Shown: positions 39,033 to 49,717, numbered from the stretch's first letter. The stretch: DNA of 64,000 nt from an uncultured Verrucomicrobiae bacterium (GCA_937775205.1 CALKBX010000009.1:62001-126000), one strand, 5' to 3'. Translations and numbers: made by a program. The notes: generated by a model from the sequence alone, not told the origin.

Positions 39033-39924
39033 TCCATGTGAAATTTGCGGAGCCGACCAATGGGCGTCGGCGTATCACGGATCGATCCGTGACGGGGCAT
39101 TTGGATCCTTGGCAGAGAAGGCAGAAGTGCGGCAATGTGGCGGGTGCGGCGTGGAGCGATTGGCGGAGGACTTTTGCTTGCCCGAGTCCGCTTATTCCAC
39201 GGCTGAATATCGCCAAAAACTTAAACAGGGATTGGACTCGCAGGATTATCTGAAAACGCATGACCCTCTGCAACTCCATACCCTCAGGGTGGCACAATCG
39301 TTGTCGCTAAGGGATTCTATTGTGGCGGACGCGGGGTGCGCCGGAGGCAGTTTGCTGGACCATGTTCGGGGCATCACTACCGAACAAGTTGCCATCGAGC
39401 CTTGCGACATTTATCACGAACGACTGGCTGCTCAAGGATACCATGTTTTTCCTGATTTAATTCAAGCTACCGGTAAGTGGGCCGGGCGGGTGGAAGTGGC
39501 TTTTAGCATTCATGTGGTGGAGCACGTCCCGAATCCGCGGTCCTTTCTTGAAGCAATCCGAACCCTCATGGCACCTGGGGGGCGAATGGTCTTGGCCTCG
39601 CCCAATCGGCGGGATCTGTTGCTGGATCTGTTGCCCGATGATTACCCACAATTTTTCTATCGAGTTGTCCATCGCTGGTATTTTGATGCCGATAGCCTAG
39701 CCGATTGCGCTCGCCGCGCAGGTTGGGAAGTCGAGGCTGTGAAACCTGTGCAGCGGTACGGGCTGTCGAATACGTTGCGCTGGCTGAGGGACAAGGCCCC
39801 CGGCGGTGCCGAGGGATTGCCGGGGATCAATGCGGGCGCGGATGACTGGTGGAAGAGCCATCTAGAAACGGAAGGGCGAGCCGAGTGTTTGTACCTGATC
39901 CTGAAAAATCCAAGGCAGGAATAG
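39019..39924 (+). CDS. Zinc-finger class I SAM methyltransferase
   Basis: The ATG at 39019 (MIQFDPCEICGADQW) gives 301 residues. A CxxC...CxxC zinc site lies at the N-terminus (second pair RQCGGCGVERL). The SAM domain reads SIVADAGCAGGSLLDHVRGI, then VAFSIHVVEHVPNPRSFL, LMAPGGRMVLASPN. It resembles methyltransferases of O-antigen clusters acting on sugars. It overlaps the NeuB-cupin gene by 14 bases. Confidence 0.82.
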   Translation: MIQFDPCEICGADQWASAYHGSIRDGAFGSLAEKAEVRQCGGCGVERLAEDFCLPESAYSTAEYRQKLKQGLDSQDYLKTHDPLQLHTLRVAQSLSLRDSIVADAGCAGGSLLDHVRGITTEQVAIEPCDIYHERLAAQGYHVFPDLIQATGKWAGRVEVAFSIHVVEHVPNPRSFLEAIRTLMAPGGRMVLASPNRRDLLLDLLPDDYPQFFYRVVHRWYFDADSLADCARRAGWEVEAVKPVQRYGLSNTLRWLRDKAPGGAEGLPGINAGADDWWKSHLETEGRAECLYLILKNPRQE

Positions 39925-39934
39925 AATCGCCAAA

Positions 39935-41314
39935 TTGAAGAGTCTGGTTTTCATTGAGCATAATGTCGTTGCCCGGCACTTTCTCCAGAGCCGGTCGTTT
40001 GATGATTTTGCAGAACGACATAAAACGATGTTTGTGTTTCCCGAACAAGGTCACCGGCGAATTTCACAAGTGGATCCGAGCCAATCGGAATTGCCGGGCC
40101 CTCACGAACACTTAACCATCCTGCCCGAGCGCCAAATCATTTGGAAATGGCTGTATCTAGTTGAGCAATTGCGCTGGAAATCAGGCGCACAAGCGAAGGC
40201 CCTTCGCCGATTACATCGCTGCAACGCAGGATGGAAGGCGGCAATCCTATTGACTGCGCTTGGACTGCCAGGAATTCGGCAGGGATTTCAATGGGTAGCC
40301 CGTCGGAAATTGCGTGCCCTTCCGTTCGACGGATTGCGTGAACTGCTGGATCGAGAGCAACCGGATATCCTAATCCATCCGTGCGTCATGGAAGGGGTGT
40401 TTCTCAACGACCTCATCGAAGAATCGAAGCGGCGCAATATCCCGCTGGTGGTCATCATGAATTCTTGGGACAACCCCAGCACAAAAAGGGCTATGATTGG
40501 CATCCCCGATTGGTTGCTGGTATGGGGCGAACAAACGCACCGGCATGCCGTGGATCTGGCCGGCATGCCACCGGAGCGCACTCTCAAGTTCGGCGCGGCC
40601 CAATTCGAGGTGTATCGCGAGGCGCCTCGGATGACTCGGGAGGAGTTTTGCAAATTAAATGGCGCGGATCCGACCTTGCCGATACTCGTGTATGCCGGCT
40701 CCAGCAAAGGCACCCGTGAAATCGATCACCTGCGCCAACTGGATGCAGCGGTGGAATCCGGTGCGCTGCCTCCAACCACCCTACTCTATCGGCCCCACCC
40801 GTGGGGAAATGGCGGCGAAGGTGGAGCCAACATTTTGGATGAGCCTTGGCGGCACGTGATCATTGAACATTCCATGCGCGAGTACTTGGATCAGGTTCGT
40901 GCCGGCCAAACGCAAATTTGTCTCTCCGATTATCGGCACACTCATGAAGTACTCACACACTGCGACGCGCTCATCTCTCCTCTGTCTACCATAATTCTCG
41001 AGGCGGCGTTGCACGGCAAACCAGCAATGTGTTTCCTCCCAGACACCGATCAATCCAATCATTTTCGCCATGACAGCCAACTGATGCACTTTCAGGATAT
41101 GTTTGAGATGCAGGAAATCTTGGTGGCTCATGGAACAAGAGAACTATTGCCAAGGACAATTGAATTACTGGCTCGATCACGGGCTGAAGGATGGGCAGAA
41201 AAAATGACCAAGGCAGCTGAATATTTTGTGGAACCGCACGACAGCCCATATGGAGACAGGATTACAGAGTTTTTTAAGGCGGTGGTTGCCGACAGGGAAA
41301 CTGAGAAAAAATAA
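39935..41314 (+). CDS. GT-B glycosyltransferase or glycerophosphotransferase-like protein
   Basis: The start is probably TTG at 39935 (LKSLVFIEHNVVARHFLQS). The 459-residue protein shows PDILIHPCVMEGVFLNDLIE, PLVVIMNSWDNPSTKRAMIG, PDWLLVWGEQTHRHAVDLAG and TTLLYRPHPWGNGG, then HCDALISPLSTIILEAALHG. The RPHP motif and the late SPLSTIILEA block are typical of CDP-glycerol glycerophosphotransferases and related GT-B enzymes. Substrate unknown. Confidence 0.6.
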   Translation: MKSLVFIEHNVVARHFLQSRSFDDFAERHKTMFVFPEQGHRRISQVDPSQSELPGPHEHLTILPERQIIWKWLYLVEQLRWKSGAQAKALRRLHRCNAGWKAAILLTALGLPGIRQGFQWVARRKLRALPFDGLRELLDREQPDILIHPCVMEGVFLNDLIEESKRRNIPLVVIMNSWDNPSTKRAMIGIPDWLLVWGEQTHRHAVDLAGMPPERTLKFGAAQFEVYREAPRMTREEFCKLNGADPTLPILVYAGSSKGTREIDHLRQLDAAVESGALPPTTLLYRPHPWGNGGEGGANILDEPWRHVIIEHSMREYLDQVRAGQTQICLSDYRHTHEVLTHCDALISPLSTIILEAALHGKPAMCFLPDTDQSNHFRHDSQLMHFQDMFEMQEILVAHGTRELLPRTIELLARSRAEGWAEKMTKAAEYFVEPHDSPYGDRITEFFKAVVADRETEKK

Positions 41315-41321
41315 GTCAAAC

Positions 41322-42239
41322 ATGAGAAGATTAAAAACATTCATAAAAGCCTATGTTCAGGATCCTGGGTGGCTGTGGTTTGTCCGTAAATACAAGACAC
41401 GCATGGGGTGGCAAGCGCGACCGTACGAGGTCTATTATCAACAAGCGAAGCGTTTGTGCAGGAATGTCGGCGAGATTCCAAAAACAGTATTACCTGCTGT
41501 GAGGCAATTTAATGAACAGGGATGGGCAACCCTCCAAACGCCGGAGACGGAGGAAATTGCGGCAGAGATTCTTCAAGTGATGCGATCGGAGGAATCCGAT
41601 GGTGAGGATATTTGGAACGAGGCCGGTCAATACATAAAGGCGGATGTGTGGCGAAAATTCCCAAATCTAGAGAAGGTTTTTACTGGGATAGCGGGGGAAT
41701 TTATTCGGGGAGTATATGAGTGTGAGTATAAAATCTGGGCTGGCATACCCTACAAGTCGCAGCGGCAGGCCGATAAACCCACAGGCTCCCAATTGTGGCA
41801 TTTTGATGGAAAACCTGGAACCTGCATCAACCTTATGTATTGCCTGGGGCCGGTGGGCCCGGAGAATGGGGCCATGGAATGTATGTCTTGGGAAGATACT
41901 TACCGGCTGTTTGTCTTGGAGCGGAAGCAGTTTAGGCAGTGGGAATTAGAGGCGGCTAAGCTAAGCAAGGTGGAAGTGCGCGCACGTCGTGCTTCCTTTT
42001 TGAAAGAAAAAATTGATTGTGATTTTGCTAATAGAGTCAATCAGCCCAAATCAAACGGAGGCATGTTGTTTTTCTTCAGAAACAACCTTCTTCACAAGGG
42101 TGGGTTTGTGAGTTCGGGCACCGAGCGATTTGTTTGTGGGTTCGATATGTATCCATCACAAAATCCTCCACCCTTCGATGAGTATCGTGCTCGTGGTATT
42201 CCCAAGACCACCAACTACCCTAAAGATCCGGATTTCTAG
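41322..42239 (+). CDS. PhyH-like Fe(II)/2-oxoglutarate dioxygenase
   Basis: The ATG at 41322 gives 305 residues. The facial triad is visible: HxD in GSQLWHFDGKPGTCINLMYC and the distal His in FRNNLLHKGGFVSSGTERFV, with the oxoglutarate-binding Arg close behind. GPENGAMECMSWEDTYRLFV is typical of phytanoyl-CoA-hydroxylase-like proteins. In a glycan operon such an enzyme could hydroxylate a sugar or its acyl group. Composition is somewhat AT-richer than the flanks. Confidence 0.7.
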   Translation: MRRLKTFIKAYVQDPGWLWFVRKYKTRMGWQARPYEVYYQQAKRLCRNVGEIPKTVLPAVRQFNEQGWATLQTPETEEIAAEILQVMRSEESDGEDIWNEAGQYIKADVWRKFPNLEKVFTGIAGEFIRGVYECEYKIWAGIPYKSQRQADKPTGSQLWHFDGKPGTCINLMYCLGPVGPENGAMECMSWEDTYRLFVLERKQFRQWELEAAKLSKVEVRARRASFLKEKIDCDFANRVNQPKSNGGMLFFFRNNLLHKGGFVSSGTERFVCGFDMYPSQNPPPFDEYRARGIPKTTNYPKDPDF

Positions 42240-42240
42240 G

Positions 42241-42957
42241 ATGGTCAACCATCAATATATTTTGGCGGTCATCCCTGCTCGAGGGGGCAGCAAGGGGATG
42301 TACCTCAAAAACCTGCGAAAGCTACGCGGAAAATCCTTGGTTGCATGGGCCGGGGATGCGGTGGGAAAAGTGGCAGAGATCGACCGAGCGGTGGTATCCA
42401 CCGATCATGATGGTATCGCTGGGGCCGCGGAGGCCGCAGGGTTGGCAGCCCCTTTTCGGCGCCCGGAATCCTTGGCCGGCGATCGCATTGGGGATCTTGA
42501 GGTGCTAACGCATGCCTTGCAGGCTACTGAGAAACTCGATGGGCGCAAGTACGACATTGTCGTGATGCTACAACCCACCTCGCCTTTCCGAAAACCGGAA
42601 CAGGTGGCCGCCTGCATCCGAATGTTGGTGGAGGGCAACTGGGATGCGGTGTGGACAGTTTCGCCTACCGATTCCAAGAGCCATCCGCTCAAACAACTAA
42701 ACGTTGGTGAAGAGGGCGCATTAGATTTGTATGATGCCTCTGGGGCACAGATCATTGCCCGGCAGCAATTGGAGCCGGTTTATCATCGCAACGGGATTGC
42801 CTACGCGTTCACACGGGAATGTTTGCTGGAGCAGAAAACCATCCGCGGCAAACGCACGGGAGCATTGGTCATTGAAGAGCCCTGCGTAAATATCGACACC
42901 GAATGGGATCTTGAATTGGCGGAATTCCTGTTGAGTCGTAGTTCATCCGATGAGTGA
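42241..42957 (+). CDS. Second CMP-nonulosonic acid cytidylyltransferase (NeuA/PseF-like)
   Basis: The ATG at 42241, one base after the previous stop, opens MVNHQYILAVIPARGGSKGM, followed by YLKNLRKL. IDRAVVSTDHDGIAGAAEAA, YDIVVMLQPTSPFRKPEQVA and a closing NIDTEWDLELAEFLL complete the family pattern. At 238 residues it is a normal single-domain synthetase. It differs clearly from PseF at 19206 and most likely activates the product of the NeuB-cupin fusion five genes upstream. Confidence 0.85.
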   Translation: MVNHQYILAVIPARGGSKGMYLKNLRKLRGKSLVAWAGDAVGKVAEIDRAVVSTDHDGIAGAAEAAGLAAPFRRPESLAGDRIGDLEVLTHALQATEKLDGRKYDIVVMLQPTSPFRKPEQVAACIRMLVEGNWDAVWTVSPTDSKSHPLKQLNVGEEGALDLYDASGAQIIARQQLEPVYHRNGIAYAFTRECLLEQKTIRGKRTGALVIEEPCVNIDTEWDLELAEFLLSRSSSDE

Positions 42958-44064
42958 ACGCCGAGCCACGTGGGTGTTCCGATCCGGCCGGCGTGAAAGG
43001 CTCGAAGCCCCCGGCCACTTGCCCACGGAGTTCTTTTATGGGACTGCCCGAGTTGCGCGAACGCGGCTGGAAAACCGATTTACTGGAAGATGCCGACTTG
43101 GAAATGGCGCCCCCGCTCAAGCCACTCCCATCTCTGGTCAACAAATTCGCCCGGTTTTGCGGCCACCTGCCCCTTGGCATGGCCATGGGGTTGGCCAAAA
43201 AACACGTCCAAAAACGGTTGCCCGCCCAAGGTCCACTCATCGCAACCACGAATAATCTGGGTCTAGCCTTGGGGCTGGGCCGGGCCCGCGGGTGGGTGCG
43301 TTGCCCCGTGGTGCTGCTGGCAATGGGCTTGCTGCCATTGTCACCCAGCAGATGGCAGCTTGCGCAGAATCGGACAGGTGCTGGAAGCACATTCGGGTGG
43401 TCACCATTTCCAAATCGGAACAAGCGCACTTGGCCCGAAGCTTTTCCCCGAGCAGACAATTGATTATATTCCCTTCGGAGTGGACACTCGATTTTGGCGG
43501 CCGGCAGGGGGCAGCTACATTTCCGGGGATTATGTTTTAGCCATCGGCAATGATGCAAATCGTGATTGGAAAACATTGGTGGCCGCTTGGGATGAGACTC
43601 TGCCCCTGTTGAAAATAGTTACCAACCTCCCGGTGCCACCCGCCCCGCCCAATGTGGAAGTGATCCGCGGCGATTGGCGAAAGCAAACGTTGACTGATCA
43701 GGAAATTTTGAAACTGTACCAGAACGCGATGTGTGTGGTGGTGCCGGTTCGCGAAACCATCCAACCCGCCGGACAAAGTGTATGCTTGCAAGCAATGGCC
43801 TGCGGTCGGCCGGTAATTGTGAGTGACATTGCCGGGCTTTGGAATCGTGATTTGCTGCGGGATAACCGGCACTGGAAGCTCGTGCCACCGGGCGAGCCGG
43901 AGACACTCAAACGGACAGTCAAAGAATTGGTGGCGAACCCAGATGACGCAACTCAACTGGGCGCCTCGGCGAGACAGCAGGTGCGATCCCACCTGAACAC
44001 TCAATCCATGGCAGATGCGTGGGAGCGTATTTTTGAGCCGGAGAGTTTGATCCAATCGGCATGA
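42950..44064 (+). CDS. GT4-family glycosyltransferase (frameshifted)
   Basis: Starting at the ATG at 42950, the protein is spread over several frames: MSERRATWVFRSGRRERLEA, then PELRERGWKTDLLED, then RVVTISKSEQAHLARSF, then IDYIPFGVDTRFWRPAGG to the end. Breaks lie near 43040, 43320 and 43430. The donor half is intact: SGDYVLAIGNDANRDWKTLV, TDQEILKLYQNAMCVVVPVR, QPAGQSVCLQAMACGRPVIV. The restored length is about 370 residues. Acceptor and donor unknown. Confidence 0.75.
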
Positions 44065-45083
44065 AGGTTGCCATTGGGTATCACCTTCAGGAAGGGCCAT
44101 GGGGCGGCGGCAACCAGTTTGCCCGGGCGTTGGCGGTCGCGCTTGAGGCCTGCGGACATCAGGTTTGCTTTGAGCTGGGCGACCGGGATATTGATCTGAT
44201 CTTGCTCACGGAGGTGCGCGGGCGCAGTCCTTCGGCGGCGTTTCATGCGGGCACGGTGTTGCGGTATTTGCAGTTTCGCAATCCGCGCGCGGTGGTGGTG
44301 CATCGCATCAATGAATGCGATGAGCGCAAAGGGACTCGCCATATGAACCGACTTTTGCGTCGCGCCAATTATGCGGCGGATCACACGGTGTTCATCGCTT
44401 CGTGGTTGCGCAAACTCAATGTTTGGAGGAGCGGGCGGCCCTCGTCGGTGATTTTGAATGGGGGCGACTCGAACCTGTTTCGCCCCTTGGAGAATCATTC
44501 GTGGAAACCGGGGATGCCGTTGAAAATCGTCACCCATCATTGGGGCGGGAACCGGTTGAAGGGCGCGGATGTTTACGAGAAATTGGATTCTCTGTTGGGT
44601 GCAGAGGAATGGCGTGAGCGTGTTGAGTTCACCTATGTGGGCAACTTGCCTCCCGGGTGCGTTCTGCCGCATTCACGTCATTTGCCGCCGATGTCCGGTC
44701 AAGCGCTGGCGGATGAGCTGGCTTCGCACCACGTTTATCTCACGGGCTCGGTTAACGAACCGGCGGGTATGCATCATGTGGAAGGCGCGCTTTGCGGGTT
44801 GCCAATTATTTATCGAAGCAGTGGTGCGCTCCCAGAATACTGCGATGGATTTGGAATGGAATTCGCCGGCCCCGATGATTTGCCGGCTGCGCTGGAGCGG
44901 ATGATGGCGGAGTATGACCGCTGGCGGTCGGCGTTGGAGAAATATCCCCACACCGCGGAGCGTATGTGTCGGGAGTACATCGAGTTATTTGAGCGACTGG
45001 TTTCCGAGCGCGACGAAATTGTGGCCCGTCGCCGCTTGTGGCGGGAGCCGTGGACGGTGTTGCGTAATCAGATTCCTCTTTAA
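44061..45083 (+). CDS. GT4-family glycosyltransferase
   Basis: The 340-residue protein is uninterrupted. It begins MKVAIGYHLQEGPWGGGNQF (acceptor-side glycine loop). The donor half has SSVILNGGDSNLFRP, LKIVTHHWGGNRLKGADVYE and YLTGSVNEPAGMHHVEGALC, where the usual E-x7-E region is partly recognisable, then GLPIIYRSSGALPEYCDG. ATGA overlap with the gene before and TAATG with the methyltransferase after. Confidence 0.78.
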   Translation: MKVAIGYHLQEGPWGGGNQFARALAVALEACGHQVCFELGDRDIDLILLTEVRGRSPSAAFHAGTVLRYLQFRNPRAVVVHRINECDERKGTRHMNRLLRRANYAADHTVFIASWLRKLNVWRSGRPSSVILNGGDSNLFRPLENHSWKPGMPLKIVTHHWGGNRLKGADVYEKLDSLLGAEEWRERVEFTYVGNLPPGCVLPHSRHLPPMSGQALADELASHHVYLTGSVNEPAGMHHVEGALCGLPIIYRSSGALPEYCDGFGMEFAGPDDLPAALERMMAEYDRWRSALEKYPHTAERMCREYIELFERLVSERDEIVARRRLWREPWTVLRNQIPL

Positions 45084-45871
45084 TGCGTATTGATTTCATT
45101 GAGGCTCAAGATTCTGCCACGGAGGAAACGGCATTCGTCGAGGCGTATTGGACGAAGGTTTGGGAACAGGAAGGCGGCCCGCGGGGACAGATGGAAAAGG
45201 TGGCGCGGCAGGATGAGCTTCGCGTGATGCGGGATTATTTGGGTGCGATTCCGAAGGGGCGTTTGTTGGATGCGGGGTGCGGATTGGGGGATTGGGTTTT
45301 GTTTTTTGAGCGAGAGGGTTTTGAGGTCACGGGGCTGGATATCAGCCGGAAAACGGTGAACCAATTGTGTGAGCGGTTTCCCGACAGTGATTTTCAAACA
45401 GGTGATATCCGCGATACGGGCATGGCGGGCGACACGTTTGATGCCTGTTTTTCTTGGGGAGTGTTCGAGCATTTTGAGGATGGGCCGGGTGATTGCCTGC
45501 GGGAGGCCTTTCGCATCCTCAAGCCGGGCGGGTTGTTGTTCGCGTCAGTGCCGTTTGATAATTGGCGGATGAGCACCAAGGGCACGTTTGCTAAACCGGC
45601 TGACGCAAACTTAAAGGAGCGTTTTTATCAGTATCGTTTCACCCGCGCCGAATGGGCGCGCGAATTGGCGCGTGCGGGTTTTGAGGTGGAGGCGTTGAAG
45701 CCGATCCACAAACGGCAGGGTGTGCTGCGCTGTTTGCATCACGAGTTTTTTCTGCCGTACGAATGGTTACTCACGCGCGGGTTGAGTGCGGTGATGGCAC
45801 CGTTTATTCCCGGCGCGTGGATCGCTCATATGTTGATGGGCGTAGCTCGGAAACCGCTTGACGATGCGTGA
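45083..45871 (+). CDS. Class I SAM methyltransferase
   Basis: The 262-residue protein has motif I GRLLDAGCGLGDWVLFFERE, then FEVTGLDIS, DACFSWGVFEHFEDG and LREAFRILKPGGLLFASVPF, typical UbiG/Methyltransf_11 order. It probably methylates a sugar or terminal residue. The last residues are hydrophobic (VMAPFIPGAWIAHMLMGVA), suggesting loose membrane attachment. It is read in one frame throughout. Confidence 0.82.
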   Translation: MRIDFIEAQDSATEETAFVEAYWTKVWEQEGGPRGQMEKVARQDELRVMRDYLGAIPKGRLLDAGCGLGDWVLFFEREGFEVTGLDISRKTVNQLCERFPDSDFQTGDIRDTGMAGDTFDACFSWGVFEHFEDGPGDCLREAFRILKPGGLLFASVPFDNWRMSTKGTFAKPADANLKERFYQYRFTRAEWARELARAGFEVEALKPIHKRQGVLRCLHHEFFLPYEWLLTRGLSAVMAPFIPGAWIAHMLMGVARKPLDDA

Positions 45872-46984
45872 TGCGGAGTGCGTTGCGATCCATCAAGTTG
45901 GGTTTGCAATCACTGCCGTCTCGTGTGGCGGCGGCGATGGGCGGTCGTGGGAAGGGCGCGCCGGTGCAGTTTGTGGTGGAGGATGCGGATTGGGCGATCC
46001 GTTGGGTGGGCGAAGGCATTCGCGATGGCTTGCCCGAAGAGGCGCGAGGCAAAGTGGCCACCACGCTTGCGCCGCAACGGTTGATCAATCGCGTGGCGCA
46101 TTTTGGCTCGCAATATATGTGGGTGGATTGGGCGCCGCATCTCTCCCGCACCAATCAGCCGGTGGTTTCTTTTTTCCACGGCAAACCGGAGGACGGCCCG
46201 GCAGTGGAACGCACATTGAATCGTTTTTGAAAACTGAACCTCAACTGCGCCGCATCGTCACCTCGGCCAGCATCGTTCGCGAGCGATTGATGAATTGGGG
46301 CGTGCCCGCCGACAAAATCGTTCACATTCCAATCGGGACAGACGTGGCGATGTTTGCGCCGCCGACTCCGGAACTACGCGCGGCCGCCCGTGCGCGCTTG
46401 GGGTTTTCGGAAGATGCGATCGTGATGGGTTCCTTTCAAAAAGACGGCGTGGGATGGGGTGAAGGATTGGAACCCAAACCGATCAAGGGGCCGGATGTTT
46501 TTTTGGATACGGTGGAACAATTGGCCAAGGATTTACCCGTCGAGGTTTTGCTTTCCGGTCCGGCACGCGGGTTTGTGAAAAACGGATTGAAGGCGCGTGG
46601 TATTCCGTTTCAACATCATTACCCTCCCGAGCGCGCGGATTTGGTGGAGCTGTATCACGCGCTGGATTTGTATCTGATGACCTCCCGCGAGGAAGGCGGG
46701 CCGATGGCGTTGATGGAAAGTATGGCATCGGGAGTGCCCGTCGTGTCCACTTCAGTGGGGATGGCGCCGGATTTAATTGTGGATGGGGTCACCGGTGGCT
46801 TGGCGGCTCGGAGGATGTCGAGGGGCTTGTGAATCGGGCGCGGTCGATGCTTGCTTTGGATGATTCCGCGCGGGCGCAGCTCGTCGCCAAGGCGCGCGAA
46901 GCGGTGCTACCGTGTGATTGGAAAGTCGTTGCGCGGCGGCATTGGGAGGAGGTTTATCAACCGCTGCTAAATGAAGCAGCCTGA
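45871..46984 (+). CDS. GT4-family glycosyltransferase (frameshifted)
   Basis: The ATG at 45871 overlaps the previous stop. The first part (DADWAIRWVGEGIRDGLPEE; NRVAHFGSQYMWVDWAPHLS) shifts frame near 46212 into ESFLKTEPQLRRIVTSASIV. The donor half carries VHIPIGTDVAMFAPP, FQHHYPPERADLVELYHALD and SREEGGPMALMESMASGVPV with the family's E-x7-E. A second shift near 46800 leads to AREAVLPCDWKVVARRHWEE and a TGA at 46982. About 371 residues. Confidence 0.78.
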
Positions 46985-48066
46985 GGCATCATTGGCCAAG
47001 CGGCTGGCGCGGGCGGTTTACAGCCGGGCGTGTGGCGCGCGGGTGTGGGCGAATGGCTTGGCCTCAAGTTCGGGCGATATCGCGGTGCATTACGGTGGCG
47101 CGCGTGAAGGCGGCGCGGGCGGACCGCGGGTAAAAGTGCGGCGACTGCGCGAACATTTCCCCGAGGCAGGTTGGCGCTTCAATCTCGTCTACACACTCAG
47201 CAGCGCGTCCCATCTTTCTGCAGCGGCCTTGGCGCGATTGCGGCGGCGGGGCACGCCGATTGTTCATAATCAAAACGGCACTTTTTATCCCGCGTGGTTT
47301 GGCGGCGATTGGCGGGCGGAAAACCGTCGGATGGCCCGCGCCTTTCACGCGGCCGACCACGTTTTTTTTCAGAGCGAGTATTGCCGCCGCGCCGCGCATA
47401 AACACTTGGGCGAACGCGATGGACCGGGCGAGATTCTTGTACAACGCGGTTGACACCGCACAGTTTACGCCCAACGATTCGATTCAAACTGAAGGGCCGA
47501 TTCGTTTTTTAGTCACCGGCCGCTTTGGCCGACATCATCAATACCGCCTCGAAGTGGCCGTATCCGGGCTGCGCGTGGCGCGTGATGCGGGGCTCGATGC
47601 GTTCCTCACGCTTGCCGGTCAATTTGATTCCGAAATGCTTGTGGAAATTCGCCAGCAAATCGATCGATTGGAGTTGCAGGAATTCGTGAAAATCCTCGGC
47701 CCTTTTTCACAGGCGGACGCTCCTAATGTTTATCGCGCGGCGGATATTTTTTTGCTGACCACCCATCAGGACGCCTGCCCCAACGCTGTGCTGGAAGCGA
47801 TGGCGTGCGGGTTGCCGGTGTTGTATTCCGCCAACGGCGGCGTGCCTGAGTTGGTGGGCACGGAGGCTGGCATTGGGCTGGAATGTCCGGAGGATTGGGA
47901 AACTCCTCGCCCGCCCACAGCCGAAGCGTTGGGCGCGGGCATGGTGAAAATCGCTGGCCGACGCAAAGCAATGAGCCAAGCCGCCCGCGCGCGCGCGGTG
48001 GAGCGGTTTGACATCCAGCCGTGGATTCAGCGCCACCGTGAAGTGTTCGAGCAATTATTGAAATGA
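46971..48066 (+). CDS. GT4-family glycosyltransferase (one frameshift)
   Basis: It starts inside the previous gene. The N-terminal half ends YCRRAAHKHLGER, after a frame-consistent acceptor domain (SGDIAVHYGGAREGGAG; RGTPIVHNQNGTFYPAWFGG). It shifts near 47430 into RFLYNAVDTAQFTPNDS. The donor domain is typical: IRFLVTGRFGRHHQYRLEVA, SQADAPNVYRAADIFLLTTH, QDACPNAVLEAMACGLPVLY. About 365 residues after repair. Substrate not deducible. Confidence 0.8.
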
Positions 48067-48845
48067 ACGCATCCCGCAAAAGAATTGTTTGCTGGCAGTG
48101 GCCAATGTGTTGTCGTGGCCGTGGCGGCTTGTTGCCGGCGCGTTGGCGCGAAGGGATTCTCACGGGATTATTTGTTTTGGATTCGCGCGGTGAACCGCGC
48201 GGCGGCCTTGCGCAAATGCTGCGGCTGCAAGACCGCCTTGATTGGGTGACCAACGAACGCGCCGTGGCGTTGGGCGACGGCGTGCATCCGAAGCATCGCC
48301 TCACGCGCTATCACGATTTTTTTGTGCAACACATTCCCGAAGGCGCGCGCGTGTTGGATATTGGCTGCGGCGTGGGCGCGGTGGCGCGCAGCATCGCCAC
48401 GCGCGTGAAGGGCAGCGAAGTGGTGGGTGTGGATCGCGATGACGGGCGCCTTGCCGAAGCGCGCGCGGCGGAAAATCCGAATAACTTGTCCTTCGTGAAA
48501 ACCGACGTGTGCGATTCGTTGCCCGATGGCCCGTGGCAAGCGGTGGTGTTGTCCAACGTGCTTGAGCACATCGAAGATCGCGTGGGTTTCCTTAAGGCGA
48601 TTTTGCAAAATGCAAAGCCCGAGCGCGTGCTCATTCGCGTGCCGCATTTTGAGCGCGATTGGAAAATGCCGATGCGCAAGGAATTGGGCCTCAACTATTT
48701 TTCTGATGCGGAACATTTCATCGAGCATCGGCTCGACGAATTGCAAACCGAGCTGGCCGAGGCGGGCTTGCGGCCGATGGTGACGCATACAGTTTGGGGC
48801 GAAATTTGGATGTGCTGCGAGCGCACTGAAAGCGACGGCCAATGA
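48063..48845 (+). CDS. SAM-dependent methyltransferase, possibly membrane-anchored
   Basis: The 260-residue protein has a clear SAM domain: GARVLDIGCGVGAVARSIAT, VVGVDRDDGRLAEARAAEN, VVLSNVLEHIEDRVGFLKAI. The segment 48085-48160 reads poorly in this frame, but another frame gives LLAVANVLSWPWRLVAGALA, a hydrophobic helix. Two compensating indels may therefore hide an N-terminal anchor. It sits between two glycosyltransferases with ATGA overlaps on both sides. Confidence 0.78.
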   Translation: MNASRKRIVCWQWPMCCRGRGGLLPARWREGILTGLFVLDSRGEPRGGLAQMLRLQDRLDWVTNERAVALGDGVHPKHRLTRYHDFFVQHIPEGARVLDIGCGVGAVARSIATRVKGSEVVGVDRDDGRLAEARAAENPNNLSFVKTDVCDSLPDGPWQAVVLSNVLEHIEDRVGFLKAILQNAKPERVLIRVPHFERDWKMPMRKELGLNYFSDAEHFIEHRLDELQTELAEAGLRPMVTHTVWGEIWMCCERTESDGQ

Positions 48846-49716
48846 GCGCGCCGCTCGTCAGCATCATCCTTCCCTGCTACAACGCCCACGCGCATCTCGC
48901 CCAAGCCCTCGAGAGCGCGCGCGCGCAAACGCATCCCAACCTCGAAATCCTCATCGTCAATGATGGTTCCACCGAGCCGGAAACGTTGGAATTTCTCGAT
49001 GCCCTCGATGATGACATTCGCATCGTTCACCAGGAAAATGGAGGCTTGCCCGCCGCCCGTAACCGCGCCTTTCGCGAAGCGCGCGGCGAATTTATCCTCC
49101 CGCTCGACTGCGATGACTGGCTGGAGCCGGAAACCGTAGCACCTTCTCCTCGAGGCGCAGCAAGTCGCCCCCGCTCCGGCGTTTGCCTTCCCCCAAATGA
49201 TTCTCGAGGGCGAAGCTGAAGGCCGCTCAAAAAAAACTACAATTACTTTGAGCAACTTTTTCTCAATCAATTACCGTATTGTTTGCTGCTGCCCAAAGCC
49301 GCGTGGGAGGAAGCGGGCGGCTACGACGAATCGATGCGGCCAAGGGCTACGAAGATTGGGAATTCAACATTCGTCTCGGCTCAATGGCTGGCGCGGAGTG
49401 ACCGTGGAGCAACCGCTGTTCCATTATCGCGTGGCGCAAGGTGGCATGTTGCTCAGCCTTTCCGGCAAACGCCACTGCACGCTTTGGGGTGGCATCCGCA
49501 AAAAACACGCGGCGGCATTTCGGCTCGGGGCGCTGTGGCGCGACGTGGCGCGAATGGCGGCAGCAGCCCTCCACCTATCCGCTGGCATTATTTTTTCGGT
49601 GGCTGTGCGTGGCAAAAATTTTACCCGATGCGTGGGCCTCGACGTTGTTTAACAGAATGCGACGACATTCCCAAAGCCAACGCGTCACGCGCGCCACGCG
49701 CGAAATGGATTCCTAA
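48842..49716 (+). CDS. GT2-family glycosyltransferase (heavily frameshifted)
   Basis: The GT-A start is unmistakable: LVSIILPCYNAHAHLAQALE, then LEILIVNDGSTEPETLEFLD, ENGGLPAARNRAFREARGEF and ILPLDCDDWLEPE with the DxD metal site. After about 49135 the reading frame changes several times. Coherent pieces follow in other frames (QLPYCLLLPKAAWEEAGGYD; EQPLFHYRVAQGGMLL), ending QRVTRATREMDS at 49716. Restored length is about 290 residues. Whether it is active in the cell depends on whether the breaks are real. Confidence 0.75.
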
Positions 49717-49717
49717 A